From contig NZ_ATNM01000163.1 of assembly GCF_000427295.1 (NCBI RefSeq), positions 1-43,773 on the forward strand: a stretch of DNA of 43,773 bases, read 5' to 3'. Below, piece after piece: positions 1 through 9,872 of this stretch; the stretch's first letter is position 1, and every line of letters begins with the position of its first letter. Under the pieces are notes generated by a model. It did not search any database and had not been told where the DNA came from. It saw only the letters and a list, made by a program, of their open reading frames with translations. The position numbers were made by a program, and so were the translations under genes. This DNA comes from Cyclobacterium qasimii M12-11B (GTDB lineage: Bacteria; Bacteroidota; Bacteroidia; Cytophagales; Cyclobacteriaceae).

Positions 1-435
1 GGTTTGGATATGCCTCGTAGGTTTGACCAATGGTTGTTGTTTTTCAGGTTCTTTTGCCCGTGGTAATTGTTTGTTTAATCCTGACTATGTATTGGGATTT
101 CCCTACTTTCATAGGGAAATGTTGCGAACATATGGAGATTAGGATGTTTTGAGATTGGGGTTCAGCAACTGACACCTGAATGAGAACCGAAAGTACAAAC
201 AACAGTTATTGTTGTTCAGATCCATTAGACCAATTAGTCTTTATAATGGGATTGGTGTTATTGATTTACTGTCCTTTGTGACGAATCTAAGGAAGCCTGT
301 AGGGATTCAAAAATAAATTCCACGAGTTTTCACCCGTGGAATTTATTGGAAATAAAGTGATTTTGGCGGCATTAGGAATCCCTAGAAACCGTGCATCTAT
401 CTGACTTAAGTCACAGTATTTTCAAACTTTAGCAA
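1..435. other. Left-edge stretch without a supported gene
   Basis: No convincing coding region was found. Two plus-strand frames are open from the window edge, to stops at 64-66 and 140-142, but neither has recognisable protein character, so a truncated gene end cannot be shown or excluded. The only clear structure is the hairpin at 312-347. Confidence 0.4.
312..347 (-). terminator. Perfect 13-bp hairpin, possible terminator of the dsrE/RND operon
   Basis: AATAAATTCCACG (312-324) pairs perfectly with 335-347 around a 10-base loop. On the minus strand the stem is followed by a short T-rich tail, about 90 bases past the stop of the DsrE-like gene, which fits a rho-independent terminator. The loop-side core CACCCGTGG (331-339) recurs at 18856-18864, so it may instead be a copy of a dispersed palindrome. 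Confidence 0.45.
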
Positions 436-864
436 TTAATTCCCTGCCTTAATATAAGCCCAACCTTGCTCCTGCTTGATTATGATTTCTGCCAGGCCAG
501 AAGGAACAGTAATGGCTCCGTCTACCAGGTCTTCTTTGCTTGCCTTCGCTCTACGCATGGTGTTTTCACAGGCGGCAAAAACCACTCCCCTGCTTTGTAA
601 TTTAACAATGCCCTCTAGTACCTGGCTCTTTTCTTTAAGAACCATTGGTAGCGCGCCACTGTGACAAACCACCTCTATTTCAGCATTTGGCAATGCTTTT
701 AAGATATTGTTAAGCTGAGCTATGGCTTTATTTTGGTCAGCAACTTCCCCTTTGGTGACTTGAAAAACAACGTGATGTACTTCCTGATCTACCACTTGGG
801 CAGAAAGCAATAATGGGCTGCTCATCAGAAGTATGAACAACAATAAATGGATGTATCTTTTCAT
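436..864 (-). CDS. Secreted DsrE-family protein
   Basis: The protein has 142 residues. An N-terminal signal peptide (hydrophobic stretch about 6-20, likely cleavage after LLLSAQ) sends it to the periplasm. The rest has the alternating beta-alpha pattern of the DsrE/DsrF-like fold, with a cysteine in EVVCHSG (about residue 67) and one in AACENTM (about residue 99). DsrE relatives carry or relay sulfur on cysteines, but the substrate here is unknown. It is the last gene of the RND operon, 41 bases after the permease stop, so it is probably co-transcribed with the pump. The family call is fairly safe; a sulfur-relay role is inference. Confidence 0.8.
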   Translation of the reverse strand: MKRYIHLLLFILLMSSPLLLSAQVVDQEVHHVVFQVTKGEVADQNKAIAQLNNILKALPNAEIEVVCHSGALPMVLKEKSQVLEGIVKLQSRGVVFAACENTMRRAKASKEDLVDGAITVPSGLAEIIIKQEQGWAYIKAGN

Positions 865-905
865 GGTTAAATTTATTTGCCTAAATATAAACCATTATTT
901 AATAT

Positions 906-3900
906 TTAAACAGATGCTTTTTCCTTTTCTTTTGGTTTTACGGCTTCCACCAGGTCCTCGAAAATCATATAAAGACAAGGAACAATTACCAATATAATTG
1001 CCGTAGCGAAAATGATTCCAAAACCAAGAGATATGGCCATGGGAATCAATTGGAATGCCTGACTAGAGGTTTCCAGAATGATAGGTGTCAAGCCACCAAA
1101 TGTCGTCAGAGTGGTCAAAATGATGGGCCGAAAACGCCTTACTCCTGCCTCATGAATGGCTTCATAAGCAGTTAATACGCCCCTATGCTTATTTGCATAG
1201 TCAATCATGATGAGTGAGTCATTTACCACCACTCCCGATAAAGCAATAACGCCCATCAAACTTACCAATGACAAATCATATCCTAATAATATATGCCCGA
1301 TAACAGCGCCTACCACCCCAAAAGGTATGGCCAACATGATTATAATGGGCTGTGAATAACTTCCCAGTGCTATCGTCAAAAGACAAAATATCAGTAGCAT
1401 GGCTATAATGAATCCAGACCACAAAGCATCAGTTGATTCCCGCATTTCTGCTTGACTTCCTTCATAAGTCCAGGCAATTCCCGGAAAATCTGCACGCAAC
1501 TGAGGTAATACCTGCTCGTTCAAGGCTTTTAATACCCTGGTTTGAGCAGCAGCAGGCTCTACGTCCATGCCCACATTTACCACTCTTTTGCCATCCCGAC
1601 GATTGATATTTGTAAAGGTTTCTCCCTCCTTAATTCGTACAACATCCAATAAAGGAACAGCCGTACCATCCGGTGCCTGAATAATGAAGTCTTCCAGGTA
1701 ATTGATGTCTTTTCGTTCTTCCAGGGGCAATTTCACCCGTACTTCAAATTCGTTGATGCCACGAAGTTGCCGCATGGCCAAAGCACCAAAAAAGGCATCT
1801 CGGATTTGCTGGCCTACTATATTGGGCGTAAGTCCAAGGTTTCGGCCCTCAGGTAGCAGTTCAAAACCCAATTGTAGTTTGCCCTTGTTATAGTTGTCAC
1901 TCACATCTCTGGTTTCGGTAAAAGTCTCCACTCTTTCCAGGAAAGCCTGGCTTGCCCGTTCTAAAACATTGATATCAGGGTGACTCAAATCCACACTGAT
2001 GTCCTGTCGTGCTCCGCCCGGTCCACGTTCGGCCTCAAAATTGATTTGATCCACGCCCTTGATGTCTCCAATGTTTTCGCGCCAAAGTGCGATAAGTTCT
2101 TTTGGACTCATATCCCGTTGATCCGGTGGTTTCATGACGATTTCCACATCTATAAAATCTTTTCCCCGCACATTTGTTTTGACCCCATAGGCCACCTCAT
2201 AAAGGTTGTAGGTCTCAAACATCTTGTGGGTATTGTTTGTGATTTCTACTGCTACTTTGGCGGCCTGATCATTTGTCGTCCCTACAGGAAGTCGTACAGC
2301 GGCCTCAATTTCATCTGCCGCCACTTCAGGCATAAGCACCATGCCCATGTGATCACTGTAACCAAAGCCTCCTACCAGGATCAATATTGAGATGGCTGCA
2401 GAAAAAGTGAGGTATCTATTTCGCAAGCAAAGGTCTAGAAAAGGCTTGTAATAGGTATTGATAAAGCGGTTGAATCCCGATGCAATGGCTCCCTGCCAGG
2501 TTTCCAGTTTTCGGACCCATAGGTATTTTTTTTCTTTGGGTGGCTTGGTCACATGGGAAGGCAAAATAAATAAGGCTTCGAATAAGGAAACAAAGAGTAC
2601 GACTATTACCACTACAGGCAATGGCCACCAATATTTACCTGTTTCACCGGGAATAAAAAGCAGCGGCACAAATGCCATGACTGTGGTCAATACACTGACA
2701 ATAACAGGTTTGGATACATCTTTGGCCCCCAAAATAGCCGCATCCATATGAGAATAACCTTTTTGTCGGTATTCGTAAATGTTTTCTCCTACTACAATGG
2801 CATCATCCACCACAATTCCCATAACAATCAAGAAGCCAAACATGGAAATCATGTTGACACTGATGCCTACTGCTGGAAGGAAAATCATGGCCCCTACAAA
2901 TGAGATGGTCATGCCCATCATTACCCAGAATGCCAACCGGTATTCCAGAAACAAGCCTAAAATGACGAGGACAATAATGATGGCCATAAGCCCATTTTCA
3001 GTCAGCAGAGAAAGCCTTTCACGAAAATCTTCTGCTCTATTGCTTTCGATTCGAACTTTTACACCTGGAGGCAAACTAGGTCTAAATTCCTCCAGTATAT
3101 CTTTTACGGTGGCCTCTATATCCAAAGGAGATTGATTTCCAATCCGGAAGACTTCCAGGTCCACCGTGTTTTGCTGTTCAAATTGACCATTAAAACCCAC
3201 TTCTTCAAAGCCATCTCGTATACTGGCAATATCCCCTAAGGTAACTGTAGAGCCGGATTCGGAAGATATTATATCTATGGTAGCAAATTCCTCTGCCACC
3301 AGTTTGCGTTCCTCCATTCTTAAAAGGATTTCTCCGGAAAGGGTTTCTATGGAGCCGGCAGGAATATCCCGACTTGAATTTTCAATCAGGTCGGCAACCT
3401 GCCCCAAGGTAAGATTGTATTTTAACAGTGTATTTCTTGGGATCTCCACATGAGTTACAAAATCTGGTACATTCCCAATCTCAACCTGAGTGATCTGATC
3501 GTCACTAAGTAATCTGGTTCGCAACCTTTCGGCTAAAATTCTAAGCGTCCAAACATCCACATTGCCATAAATCCCAACCTGCATCACGTCCATTTGCTGA
3601 TTTTGAAGAATAATCTGAGGTCTTTCAATGTCATCGGGGAAAGTTTGTATTCGGCTTACCGCCTGGTTAATATCCTGCAGGGCCTTCATGCGGTCTGTAC
3701 CTGGAATGAACCAGATTTCAACCGTTCCAGAACCTTCATCTGCCTGAGAGATGATTTCTTTAATGCCTTGAACTTCACGAACCTTTTCCTCTACGGGCAA
3801 GACAATGCCTTGCTCTACCTCCTCTGGAGCAGCTCCGGGGTACTCTACAGATACTTCAACTATGTCAAGTTGAAACTGTGGGAAAACTTCTTTTTGAATG

Positions 3901-4022
3901 TTGTACATGGTGTACACTCCTCCAAACAGCAAGATTACCATCAGCAAATTGGTGATGATTGGTCTTCTTGCCATAAAGGCAATGGCACCTTTTTCAGTTT
4001 CTAAGTTTGTTGGTTCCTGCAT
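906..4022 (-). CDS. RND efflux permease (AcrB/HAE-type inner-membrane pump)
   Basis: At 1038 residues it has the full length of the AcrB family. TM1 lies at about 21-41, a first large periplasmic domain follows to about 335, then a TM cluster containing [12 protein letters not shown] with the paired aspartates of the proton relay, a second periplasmic domain, and a final TM cluster. Such pumps form trimers and export drugs, detergents or metabolites using the proton gradient. In TM10, where AcrB has the relay lysine (AKNA context), this protein reads VVNDS with asparagine at residue 934, so it belongs to a different subclade from the second pump at 27137-30292. It starts 8 bases after the adaptor stop. 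Substrate is unknown. Confidence 0.95.
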   Translation of the reverse strand: MQEPTNLETEKGAIAFMARRPIITNLLMVILLFGGVYTMYNIQKEVFPQFQLDIVEVSVEYPGAAPEEVEQGIVLPVEEKVREVQGIKEIISQADEGSGTVEIWFIPGTDRMKALQDINQAVSRIQTFPDDIERPQIILQNQQMDVMQVGIYGNVDVWTLRILAERLRTRLLSDDQITQVEIGNVPDFVTHVEIPRNTLLKYNLTLGQVADLIENSSRDIPAGSIETLSGEILLRMEERKLVAEEFATIDIISSESGSTVTLGDIASIRDGFEEVGFNGQFEQQNTVDLEVFRIGNQSPLDIEATVKDILEEFRPSLPPGVKVRIESNRAEDFRERLSLLTENGLMAIIIVLVILGLFLEYRLAFWVMMGMTISFVGAMIFLPAVGISVNMISMFGFLIVMGIVVDDAIVVGENIYEYRQKGYSHMDAAILGAKDVSKPVIVSVLTTVMAFVPLLFIPGETGKYWWPLPVVVIVVLFVSLFEALFILPSHVTKPPKEKKYLWVRKLETWQGAIASGFNRFINTYYKPFLDLCLRNRYLTFSAAISILILVGGFGYSDHMGMVLMPEVAADEIEAAVRLPVGTTNDQAAKVAVEITNNTHKMFETYNLYEVAYGVKTNVRGKDFIDVEIVMKPPDQRDMSPKELIALWRENIGDIKGVDQINFEAERGPGGARQDISVDLSHPDINVLERASQAFLERVETFTETRDVSDNYNKGKLQLGFELLPEGRNLGLTPNIVGQQIRDAFFGALAMRQLRGINEFEVRVKLPLEERKDINYLEDFIIQAPDGTAVPLLDVVRIKEGETFTNINRRDGKRVVNVGMDVEPAAAQTRVLKALNEQVLPQLRADFPGIAWTYEGSQAEMRESTDALWSGFIIAMLLIFCLLTIALGSYSQPIIIMLAIPFGVVGAVIGHILLGYDLSLVSLMGVIALSGVVVNDSLIMIDYANKHRGVLTAYEAIHEAGVRRFRPIILTTLTTFGGLTPIILETSSQAFQLIPMAISLGFGIIFATAIILVIVPCLYMIFEDLVEAVKPKEKEKASV

Positions 4023-4030
4023 GGTTTTAA

Positions 4031-5197
4031 CTATTTATCTGCATCCAAACGAAGCGGTGAACCATCTACTACAGTGGCTAGATCTGTTGCCACTACTTGT
4101 TCGTTGGCCGACAAACCCTCATTGATATAGGCGAAATCCTGGTCCTCAAAGAGGATGTTGACCTTACGTATGTTCAATTTTCCCTCTTGAATGACCCAGA
4201 CGGTATTCCCAGGACGAATGTATTGACGCTCAAGGCGAGTAACATCCTTCAATTCCCGGGCTTCAATTTGTACTTCTACAAAAGTACCGATGATCAGAGG
4301 TGGTTTATCCGGATTGGGTTTTCTACGCAATAAGGGATCAGCAATGCGAATGATAACCCTGGCCAATCGGGTTTGGTTGTCCAAAGCGCCAACCAGTCTT
4401 GAAACTCGGCCTTCTCTGAATTGCCCTGGTTCCCAGGCTGCTGGATGGACAATTTTTACCGGTGAACCTGTTCCCTCTGCATCTTCCCCAATGGACAGCC
4501 AGTTGACTTTGGAAAGGGGTATATTGGCCATTACCCAATATTCATCAATACCTACCAAACGTCCCAGGTCTGACCCTTGAGTGATTTGAGAACCCAGATT
4601 TACATTTCGTGACAAAATATGCGCATCGAAAGGCGCCCGAATGCTTGCCCGATTCAAGTTCAACGATGCCTGGCTAACTGCAGCTTCGGCAGCTTCTACA
4701 TTGGCCTTGGCCGCTAACAACTGAGGTTTTCGAAGAACCAGGTTTTGATTTTCTGAAGTCAACTCATCTCCAATCAATTCGTAATCCTTGAGTGCTACAT
4801 CCTGTCGGCCTAGCTCCACTTCATAGTCTGATTGAGCGAGCGATAAATCACTTTTCCTCAATAGAAGTGTATTTTCAAAATCTGCAGGGTTGATTTGTAA
4901 TAGCAGGTCCCCTTTTTTCACATAGGCACCGGGAAGGAATTGGTTAGCAATGCGTGTGATTTCCCCTCCTACCTGATTGCTTAAGGAAATGTCGGTAGCT
5001 GGTTGAACGATGCCTGTAGCCACAATAGTGGGCGTGAAATCCCCCTGCTCCGCCTGCACCACATCCACTAGCATGGCCGTGGTTTTTGAGGCTCCTTCCA
5101 TTTCAGCTTCTGGTGCTGTCCAAAAGAAGAGCATGGCGATTAAAATACTGCCAATCAATAATCCCAAGCTTATAAATATGGTTTTCTTTTTAGTCAT
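4031..5197 (-). CDS. RND periplasmic adaptor (membrane fusion protein)
   Basis: The protein has 388 residues. A single N-terminal membrane anchor (about 7-26) precedes the adaptor order: lipoyl-like half-motif ([20 protein letters not shown], about 87-106), alpha-helical hairpin (about 115-175), second lipoyl half (about 180-205), beta-barrel and membrane-proximal domains. It bridges the inner-membrane pump and the outer-membrane channel. Its ATG overlaps the stop of the outer-membrane factor by four bases (ATGA, 5194-5197), which fixes the start and implies translational coupling. The permease follows after 8 bases. Confidence 0.93.
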   Translation of the reverse strand: MTKKKTIFISLGLLIGSILIAMLFFWTAPEAEMEGASKTTAMLVDVVQAEQGDFTPTIVATGIVQPATDISLSNQVGGEITRIANQFLPGAYVKKGDLLLQINPADFENTLLLRKSDLSLAQSDYEVELGRQDVALKDYELIGDELTSENQNLVLRKPQLLAAKANVEAAEAAVSQASLNLNRASIRAPFDAHILSRNVNLGSQITQGSDLGRLVGIDEYWVMANIPLSKVNWLSIGEDAEGTGSPVKIVHPAAWEPGQFREGRVSRLVGALDNQTRLARVIIRIADPLLRRKPNPDKPPLIIGTFVEVQIEARELKDVTRLERQYIRPGNTVWVIQEGKLNIRKVNILFEDQDFAYINEGLSANEQVVATDLATVVDGSPLRLDADK

Positions 5198-6663
5198 TTT
5201 GTCGGGATTGGGTTTTCATTCATGCTAAATTCTCCCTCGTTTTCGATGGGAGTTTGGAAGCCTCCTGCAAGGGCTCGGTAAAGGGAAACCCTGTACAAAA
5301 GCAAATTCAATTCTTCTGTAACCAACTCTCTTTTCAATTGCTGCATTTGATCCAAGGTGACCAGCACGTCAAGGTAAGCAATGGACCCATTTAAGTATTC
5401 GACCCTCAATTGCTGAAAGGCTCGTTCTGCCAGTTTTAATTGGTTTTCAAGGTTGCTGATTATTTCTTTCTGAAGGCTTTCACGAACCATTGCATCTTCT
5501 ACTTCTTGAAGGGCTTGTAAAATGGTTTGTCCATATTCTTGAACCTGTTGTTCTCTAAAGGCTTTTGCTTGTTCTTTTTCGGCATTTAATCTTCCACCGT
5601 AAAAGAGTGGCATCAGTAAGCTCCCTGTTAAAGAAGCTGCTTGAGATTCCACCAGGTTGGTAAGTGTATTGGATCTTAGGGCTCCGGTAAGGTTAAAAGC
5701 CAGTCTGGGATAAGTATTGCTTATGGCCACTGCCACCTCCCTGTCTGCAGCCTGCATGCGATTGAAACTGCTTTGAATGTCAGGGCGTCTATTGATCAAT
5801 TCCATGGGTAAGCCTGCATCAGGTAAGGAACTTAGGCTTGGTAATTTGCTTTCCTGAGCGACTGAAAGCATGCCTGGCGCAATGCCAAGCAATACGGCAA
5901 GCCTATTTCTCAATGTTTTCATCTCCATTTGTACAGAAAGCGCTTCTTCTTTTGTGTTTTCAATCAGTTGTTCCTGACGAAGGATGTCCACTCCTCTCAC
6001 CTGCCCACTTGCAAATCGTGCTCGGATCAATGCCAACACTTGTTGGTTGTATTCCGTTTGTTCCTGGATCAATTCCAGTTGTTCCTGAAATGTCTGAATA
6101 GAAAACCAGGTCAATGATACTTCTCCGGCGATGGTAATGGCAAGGGTTTGGTAATCCAGGTAGGTTGCTATTAAACGGTTTTCTGCGGCTAGTTTACTTT
6201 GCTTTACCCGCCCCCAGAGATCTACCTCATAGCTGGTTCGCAAAGACAATTGAGTGTTTTCTCCTCCTACAAAATCAGGAGCGGGTCTACTAGCCCCTCC
6301 CTGAAGTTCTAGAAATACTTGAGGAACGCGCTGAGAGGAAATAATGGCGACATTACTGGCATCTTGTGCCACCTCAAACCAAGCGCTTTTCAATTCTAAA
6401 TTGTGTGTGATAGCAGTATCTATCAATGCATTTAGTTGGGCATCCTGAAAAGTAGTCCACCAGTCCGTTTCAAGTTCAGAAGCCCCCGTTGGAAGAGAAA
6501 AACTTTCCGGAAGTGCTACAGGAACATCCCTGGTAGTGACTTTATTTCCACATCCTGAGGTTAATAAGATGGCCCCTATGAACATCATAATGGGAAAGGA
6601 AGACTTTCTGAAGGCACGTGATGTGCCATAAAATAGAAAGTTTAATGATTGGTTATAATACAA
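5194..6663 (-). CDS. Outer-membrane efflux lipoprotein (TolC/NodT family)
   Basis: The protein has 489 residues and is the exit channel of the tripartite pump. It has a lipoprotein signal with lipobox LTSGC (cysteine 38) after a basic segment (R16, R19, K20), then the two repeated OEP coiled-coil/barrel halves. The family hallmark RRPDIQ is seen near the middle (NRRPDIQSSFNRMQAADREV region). The long start at 6663 keeps the basic n-region before the hydrophobic core; an internal ATG (about 6588) would remove it, so the long form is preferred. It is first in the operon and overlaps the adaptor by ATGA. No clear TAnnTTTG promoter was found upstream. Confidence 0.92.
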   Translation of the reverse strand: MYYNQSLNFLFYGTSRAFRKSSFPIMMFIGAILLTSGCGNKVTTRDVPVALPESFSLPTGASELETDWWTTFQDAQLNALIDTAITHNLELKSAWFEVAQDASNVAIISSQRVPQVFLELQGGASRPAPDFVGGENTQLSLRTSYEVDLWGRVKQSKLAAENRLIATYLDYQTLAITIAGEVSLTWFSIQTFQEQLELIQEQTEYNQQVLALIRARFASGQVRGVDILRQEQLIENTKEEALSVQMEMKTLRNRLAVLLGIAPGMLSVAQESKLPSLSSLPDAGLPMELINRRPDIQSSFNRMQAADREVAVAISNTYPRLAFNLTGALRSNTLTNLVESQAASLTGSLLMPLFYGGRLNAEKEQAKAFREQQVQEYGQTILQALQEVEDAMVRESLQKEIISNLENQLKLAERAFQQLRVEYLNGSIAYLDVLVTLDQMQQLKRELVTEELNLLLYRVSLYRALAGGFQTPIENEGEFSMNENPIPTK

Positions 6664-6956
6664 AAGTCTTTGGGTTTTTTTTTGAAGATAACAAAAAACA
6701 GTTGGTATGCAAAGACAACTATTTCATTTAACTATCTAACTATTAGCAGTAAAATATGTTTTAGGGTAAATTGATAACCTTATTGTCCTACTTTGGAACT
6801 GGTAATTTTTTTTGATCCTATAGATTTCCTAATATCGACAGCCTATTTCTTTAATCAATTGGTTCTTCTAGAGATAAAACTTCCAGGTTTCACTCTATAA
6901 TTTTATCATAAGATTGATTATCAACACAACCTGAAAGGTTGGAGAATTTAAGGGAT

Positions 6957-7919
6957 TCAATAAAAATTCCGCATGGCTGGTTTGATGCAAAGGCCAAATC
7001 TGACCATAGAGGTATATTGATTGTAGTCATAAAGATTTTCCCCGTAACCATTGTACCATTGCAAGAACAAGTATTGGTTGGAAGAAGGGATTGGTTTGAA
7101 GTTTAATTCTACAATGGTGTTTACCACATTAAATTTTTTACTTGGATTCAACACCAGGCTTGCCCAAAAATTATCATTGTAACTGCGGTAATTCAGGGCC
7201 AATAATCCAAATCCTCGGTATCGGAAAAGGTCCTTGTTTTCATCTCCTAAAACCCCAGCCCAAATTTTGCCCTGAAGGGAAATATTGGCATTGTAAAAAT
7301 ACACCCCTGAAAGCGTAATGAAATTCCAACTTCTGGAATAAATGGAATCCAGTCCGTTTGATTCATGTTCAAGCGAAAGCGCAACTCCGCCTTTTAACTG
7401 CTGATTAATTAAAACTGGCCTAATAAGGGTTATTCCCGGATTGTAATTGTTATCAGCAAAGGGGGAAGAATTTTCGTAAATGTCCCAAAATGATTTCTGG
7501 GTGTAAGTTAGCAATAGCGAAGTTCGAAAGGGCAGCCTAGATTTTATCAACCGCTGACTAACACTTATCTGGTATTTGACATCAGCCGTTTGTTTGTTGA
7601 TATCCTTATTTGTTGGCACCCCTGTAATAAAATAATTGTCACGAAACATACCAAAGCTAGGTTGTGCATCATATAGGTCCAAAAATTCCTCTTCTGATAT
7701 TTGAAGGTAGTTCTGGGTCTTAAAACTAAATTCACTTGTGTCAATCTGGTCTTCCCACATTGATTGAAGTTCCATGATTTGCGCATTAGCGGTCATGGAA
7801 AATGAGAATAGAAAATATAGAAACAACAATCCATTTTTGGATGATCTCCTACAGTTCTTTAATTTACTCAAACTGAAAATTGATTTTATTAAGAAACGAG
7901 TTTCTAAATGGATGCCCAA
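6957..7919 (-). CDS. pldA: Outer-membrane phospholipase A (OMPLA/PldA family)
   Basis: The protein has 320 residues and a signal peptide ending near TANAQ (residue 47). The catalytic triad of OMPLA is readable: H185 and S187 in LSLEHESNG and N199 in SRSWN. The His-to-Asn spacing of 14 matches E. coli OMPLA (H142, S144, N156). Supporting family stretches are LTYTQKSFWDIYE and the C-terminal YNGYGENLYDYN. The enzyme is a 12-stranded barrel that hydrolyses phospholipids misplaced in the outer leaflet, normally as a calcium-dependent dimer. The 30-residue region before the hydrophobic core is long, so a non-ATG internal start is possible. It is monocistronic, with a promoter candidate at 7942-7949. 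Confidence 0.9.
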   Translation of the reverse strand: MGIHLETRFLIKSIFSLSKLKNCRRSSKNGLLFLYFLFSFSMTANAQIMELQSMWEDQIDTSEFSFKTQNYLQISEEEFLDLYDAQPSFGMFRDNYFITGVPTNKDINKQTADVKYQISVSQRLIKSRLPFRTSLLLTYTQKSFWDIYENSSPFADNNYNPGITLIRPVLINQQLKGGVALSLEHESNGLDSIYSRSWNFITLSGVYFYNANISLQGKIWAGVLGDENKDLFRYRGFGLLALNYRSYNDNFWASLVLNPSKKFNVVNTIVELNFKPIPSSNQYLFLQWYNGYGENLYDYNQYTSMVRFGLCIKPAMRNFY

Positions 7920-8241
7920 TGATTGCTTAACAGCTATATACCAAACTTAAGCAAAACTTGGCATCAAAATCAAATAAACAGGATTTTAATGGTACTGTTT
8001 ATTATTAATGCGTAAAGAAAAGTAAGTCTTAAGTATTTAAGATTGGAACGGAGCTTCTAAAAGACATTGATCCCTTAACTTTCATTTTATTATCTACTAG
8101 AATTTACTTTTTAAAAAGGTAAGGGAATTCTATTGCATAATTCCACCTTAATCCTTAAAAAAGAGTTAGGATAAGAATGGTGAAAGATTTTATAATTAGG
8201 AGGAAATTTAGGAGCCTTTTTAATAGTCGTAGGCTTCTGCT
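7920..8241. other. Intergenic stretch between pldA and the next gene
   Basis: AT-rich and without a supported gene. It holds the pldA promoter candidate and, at about 8116-8160, a weak imperfect hairpin that could end transcription of the 8242-8664 gene. Nothing else was seen. Confidence 0.4.
7942..7949 (-). promoter_or_regulatory. Candidate Bacteroidota -7 box for pldA
   Basis: The minus strand reads TAAGTTTG, a match to the Bacteroidota -7 consensus TAnnTTTG, 23 bases before the pldA ATG. TTTG elements occur upstream at 15 and 21 bases spacing (7965-7968 and 7971-7974), either of which could act as the -33 element. Confidence 0.45.
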
Positions 8242-8664
8242 CTACTCAACAAAATTTTGCCTATTGCTACTTATTCGTTCTTTTAAAATGGTATTAATAC
8301 GTTTATTTATTCCACGCTGCATGGTAGCATACAAAAGAAATTCTTCAGTAGAAAAATGACCTATAACCAAACCTCGGATTTCACTTCTAAATGCCATGTC
8401 TTTGTTGAAGGAACTTTCAATGAAATTGGTTTTTTCTTTTTCAGATAATTGACTAAACTCGAGTTTTTTTGTTGCCATATAATGCTTAAAATGAACCGCT
8501 AATAAGTCATGCAGCATTTTGATAACCGGACGAATCACTGAATTTTGAAATGATTCTTCTTTGCTCATCCCTTTGGGGAATGCTAGATTTGGGAGTATTG
8601 GTCTTGAAGCCTCGAGGTTTTTATTCATAAATAAACAAACCATCGAACCTGGATACATGTTCAA
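8242..8664 (-). CDS. Conserved hypothetical protein (alpha-helical, Bacteroidota type)
   Basis: Up to 140 residues; an internal Met at residue 13 (MNKNLEAS) is an equally good start. No signal peptide or membrane segment is seen, and the composition is mostly helical and charged. The pattern SFQNSVIRPVIKMLHDLL, then FRSEIRGLVIGHFSTEEF, resembles short cytosolic proteins common in Flavobacteriia and Cytophagia that are sometimes labelled glyoxalase without visible support. No catalytic motif was found, so no function is assigned. It stands alone between two intergenic gaps. Confidence 0.65.
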   Translation of the reverse strand: MNMYPGSMVCLFMNKNLEASRPILPNLAFPKGMSKEESFQNSVIRPVIKMLHDLLAVHFKHYMATKKLEFSQLSEKEKTNFIESSFNKDMAFRSEIRGLVIGHFSTEEFLLYATMQRGINKRINTILKERISSNRQNFVE

Positions 8665-8751
8665 AAAACTGTAAAATTGATTTAACCTTCAAATGGATTT
8701 ATAATAGGTTCAATGAAAAAAAGCCTTCCAGTAAAGGGAGATTAAAGGCAT

Positions 8752-8784
8752 AAAAAAAGCCTTACCGTTTAATTGGTAAGGCTT
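8752..8784 (-). terminator. Rho-independent terminator of the small secreted-protein gene
   Basis: AAGCCTTACC (8757-8766) pairs perfectly with 8775-8784 around an 8-base loop. Read on the minus strand the stem is followed by a run of seven T (complement of 8752-8758). It lies 24 bases past the stop of the gene at 8808-9101. Confidence 0.9.
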
Positions 8785-8807
8785 CTGTACTAAATATTGT
8801 AACGCGA

Positions 8808-9101
8808 CTAGTCATTCCAAACTTTTGCATTTTTGGCTTTTGGACCTGTAACCCTTGTTTTATTTGTAACCAACGTTACTTGTTGGTAATTTTTTGATGT
8901 AGATTCCCAGGATTTTTTATTCTTTGCAGATGGACCTTGTGCTTTAGAAGTAGTCTCCAAGGTATAAACCTTTTTTGCTTTTTCAGTGTTCTGCCAAGGT
9001 TTTTGGTTTTTTGCAGCAGGACCTGTTAAGTCGTTATTTTTCTGTGCATAACTGAAAGTAGCGACAGTCATAAAGGCGAAGGCTATCAATAAACTTTTCA
9101 T
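8808..9101 (-). CDS. Small secreted protein with three GPxAKNxKxW repeats
   Basis: The protein has 97 residues. A clean signal peptide (MKSLLIAFAFMTVATFSYAQ) is followed by a mature part of about 77 residues, basic and rich in K, N, T and S. Three copies of one motif are spaced about 30 residues apart: GPAAKNQKPW (27-36), GPSAKNKKSW (56-65) and GPKAKNAKVW (87-96). No cysteine, metal-binding or enzymatic motif is seen. The regular Gly-Pro...Trp units suggest a repeated binding or structural element in the periplasm or on the surface; that is inference. It is monocistronic with a strong terminator. Confidence 0.8.
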   Translation of the reverse strand: MKSLLIAFAFMTVATFSYAQKNNDLTGPAAKNQKPWQNTEKAKKVYTLETTSKAQGPSAKNKKSWESTSKNYQQVTLVTNKTRVTGPKAKNAKVWND

Positions 9102-9209
9102 ATAATTACCGTTTTACAATTTATATCTTTTGTCTAGTAAATTTAACGCTAAACAAGGGGTATAGATACTCTAAGAAAATCGGTAAATTATAGTAGGTTT
9201 AATTACGTT

Positions 9210-9234
9210 AAAAAGTATCCGTATTTATACGGAT
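9210..9234 (-). terminator. Terminator of the sensor kinase/response regulator operon
   Basis: ATCCGTAT (9217-9224) and ATACGGAT (9227-9234) form a perfect 8-bp stem with a 2-base centre, starting six bases past the response-regulator stop. On the minus strand a T5 run follows within three bases. The plus strand also has a T run after the stem, so it may work both ways. Confidence 0.75.
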
Positions 9235-9239
9235 GTTTT

Positions 9240-9872
9240 TCACAACAAGCTGAGTTGAGCTGCCTTATTGATCAACTCCGGAGTGTTTTTTACCTCCAGC
9301 TTCTTCATCATGTTGTTTCGATGGGTCTCTACGGTTCGTGTACTAATGAAGAGTTTCTGAGCAATTTCCTTTGTTGTTTGACCGTCTGCAATCAATTTTA
9401 AGATCTCCATTTCTTTTGGAGACAACTTTTTGGGACTGACCCCTTCCAGTGACATAATATTGATCATGCGTTGAGAAATTTCCTGATTAAAGTACTTATT
9501 CCCTTTGAGAACGGTGTCAATTGCCAGTAGTAATTCTTCCTCATCAGCATTCTTAAGAAGATACCCATAGGCTCCTCCTCTAATGGACTGCATGATATAA
9601 TTGCCATCATCGTGCATTGAAATAGCAATCGCCTTGATGCGAGGGTACTTTTTTTTCAACTTTAAAAGCACTTCAAAACCATTCATTTCAGGCATGGTCA
9701 AGTCGAGAAGCAATAGCTCTGGTAGAATTCCTTTCTTAAGTTTTTTAAAAAAATCCTTTCCATTTTCTGAACTGATCACCACCTCAAAATTGTCTTGCTT
9801 AGACAATAGAGAATGGATTCCATCTCTGAATAACTGGTGATCATCTACAATAGCAATTTTGAATTTATCCAT
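9240..9872 (-). CDS. NarL/LuxR-family response regulator
   Basis: The protein has 210 residues. The receiver domain (about 1-120) has the acidic pair D10/D11, phospho-acceptor D57 in LLLLDLTMPEMNG and the conserved lysine in YLLKNADEEE. The C-terminal LuxR-type helix-turn-helix (about 145-205) reads LSPKEMEILKLIADGQTTKE and then RTVETHRNNMMKKL. It should bind DNA when phosphorylated by the adjacent kinase. Its ATG overlaps the end of the kinase frame by eight bases (9865-9872), so the two are translationally coupled. Target genes are not visible from the sequence. Confidence 0.93.
   Translation of the reverse strand: MDKFKIAIVDDHQLFRDGIHSLLSKQDNFEVVISSENGKDFFKKLKKGILPELLLLDLTMPEMNGFEVLLKLKKKYPRIKAIAISMHDDGNYIMQSIRGGAYGYLLKNADEEELLLAIDTVLKGNKYFNQEISQRMINIMSLEGVSPKKLSPKEMEILKLIADGQTTKEIAQKLFISTRTVETHRNNMMKKLEVKNTPELINKAAQLSLL

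Noticed and set aside
2-142. Open frame at the left edge (46 codons)
   Set aside because: No recognisable motif and rich in Cys, Gly and Phe; cannot be told from chance.
1980-4004. Several plus-strand frames of about 100-140 codons opposite the first RND permease
   Set aside because: Antisense shadows of a conserved gene with no recognisable products.
8177-8359. Plus-strand frame of 60 codons
   Set aside because: Overlaps the end of the conserved minus-strand gene at 8242 and has low-complexity Leu/Arg/Phe content.
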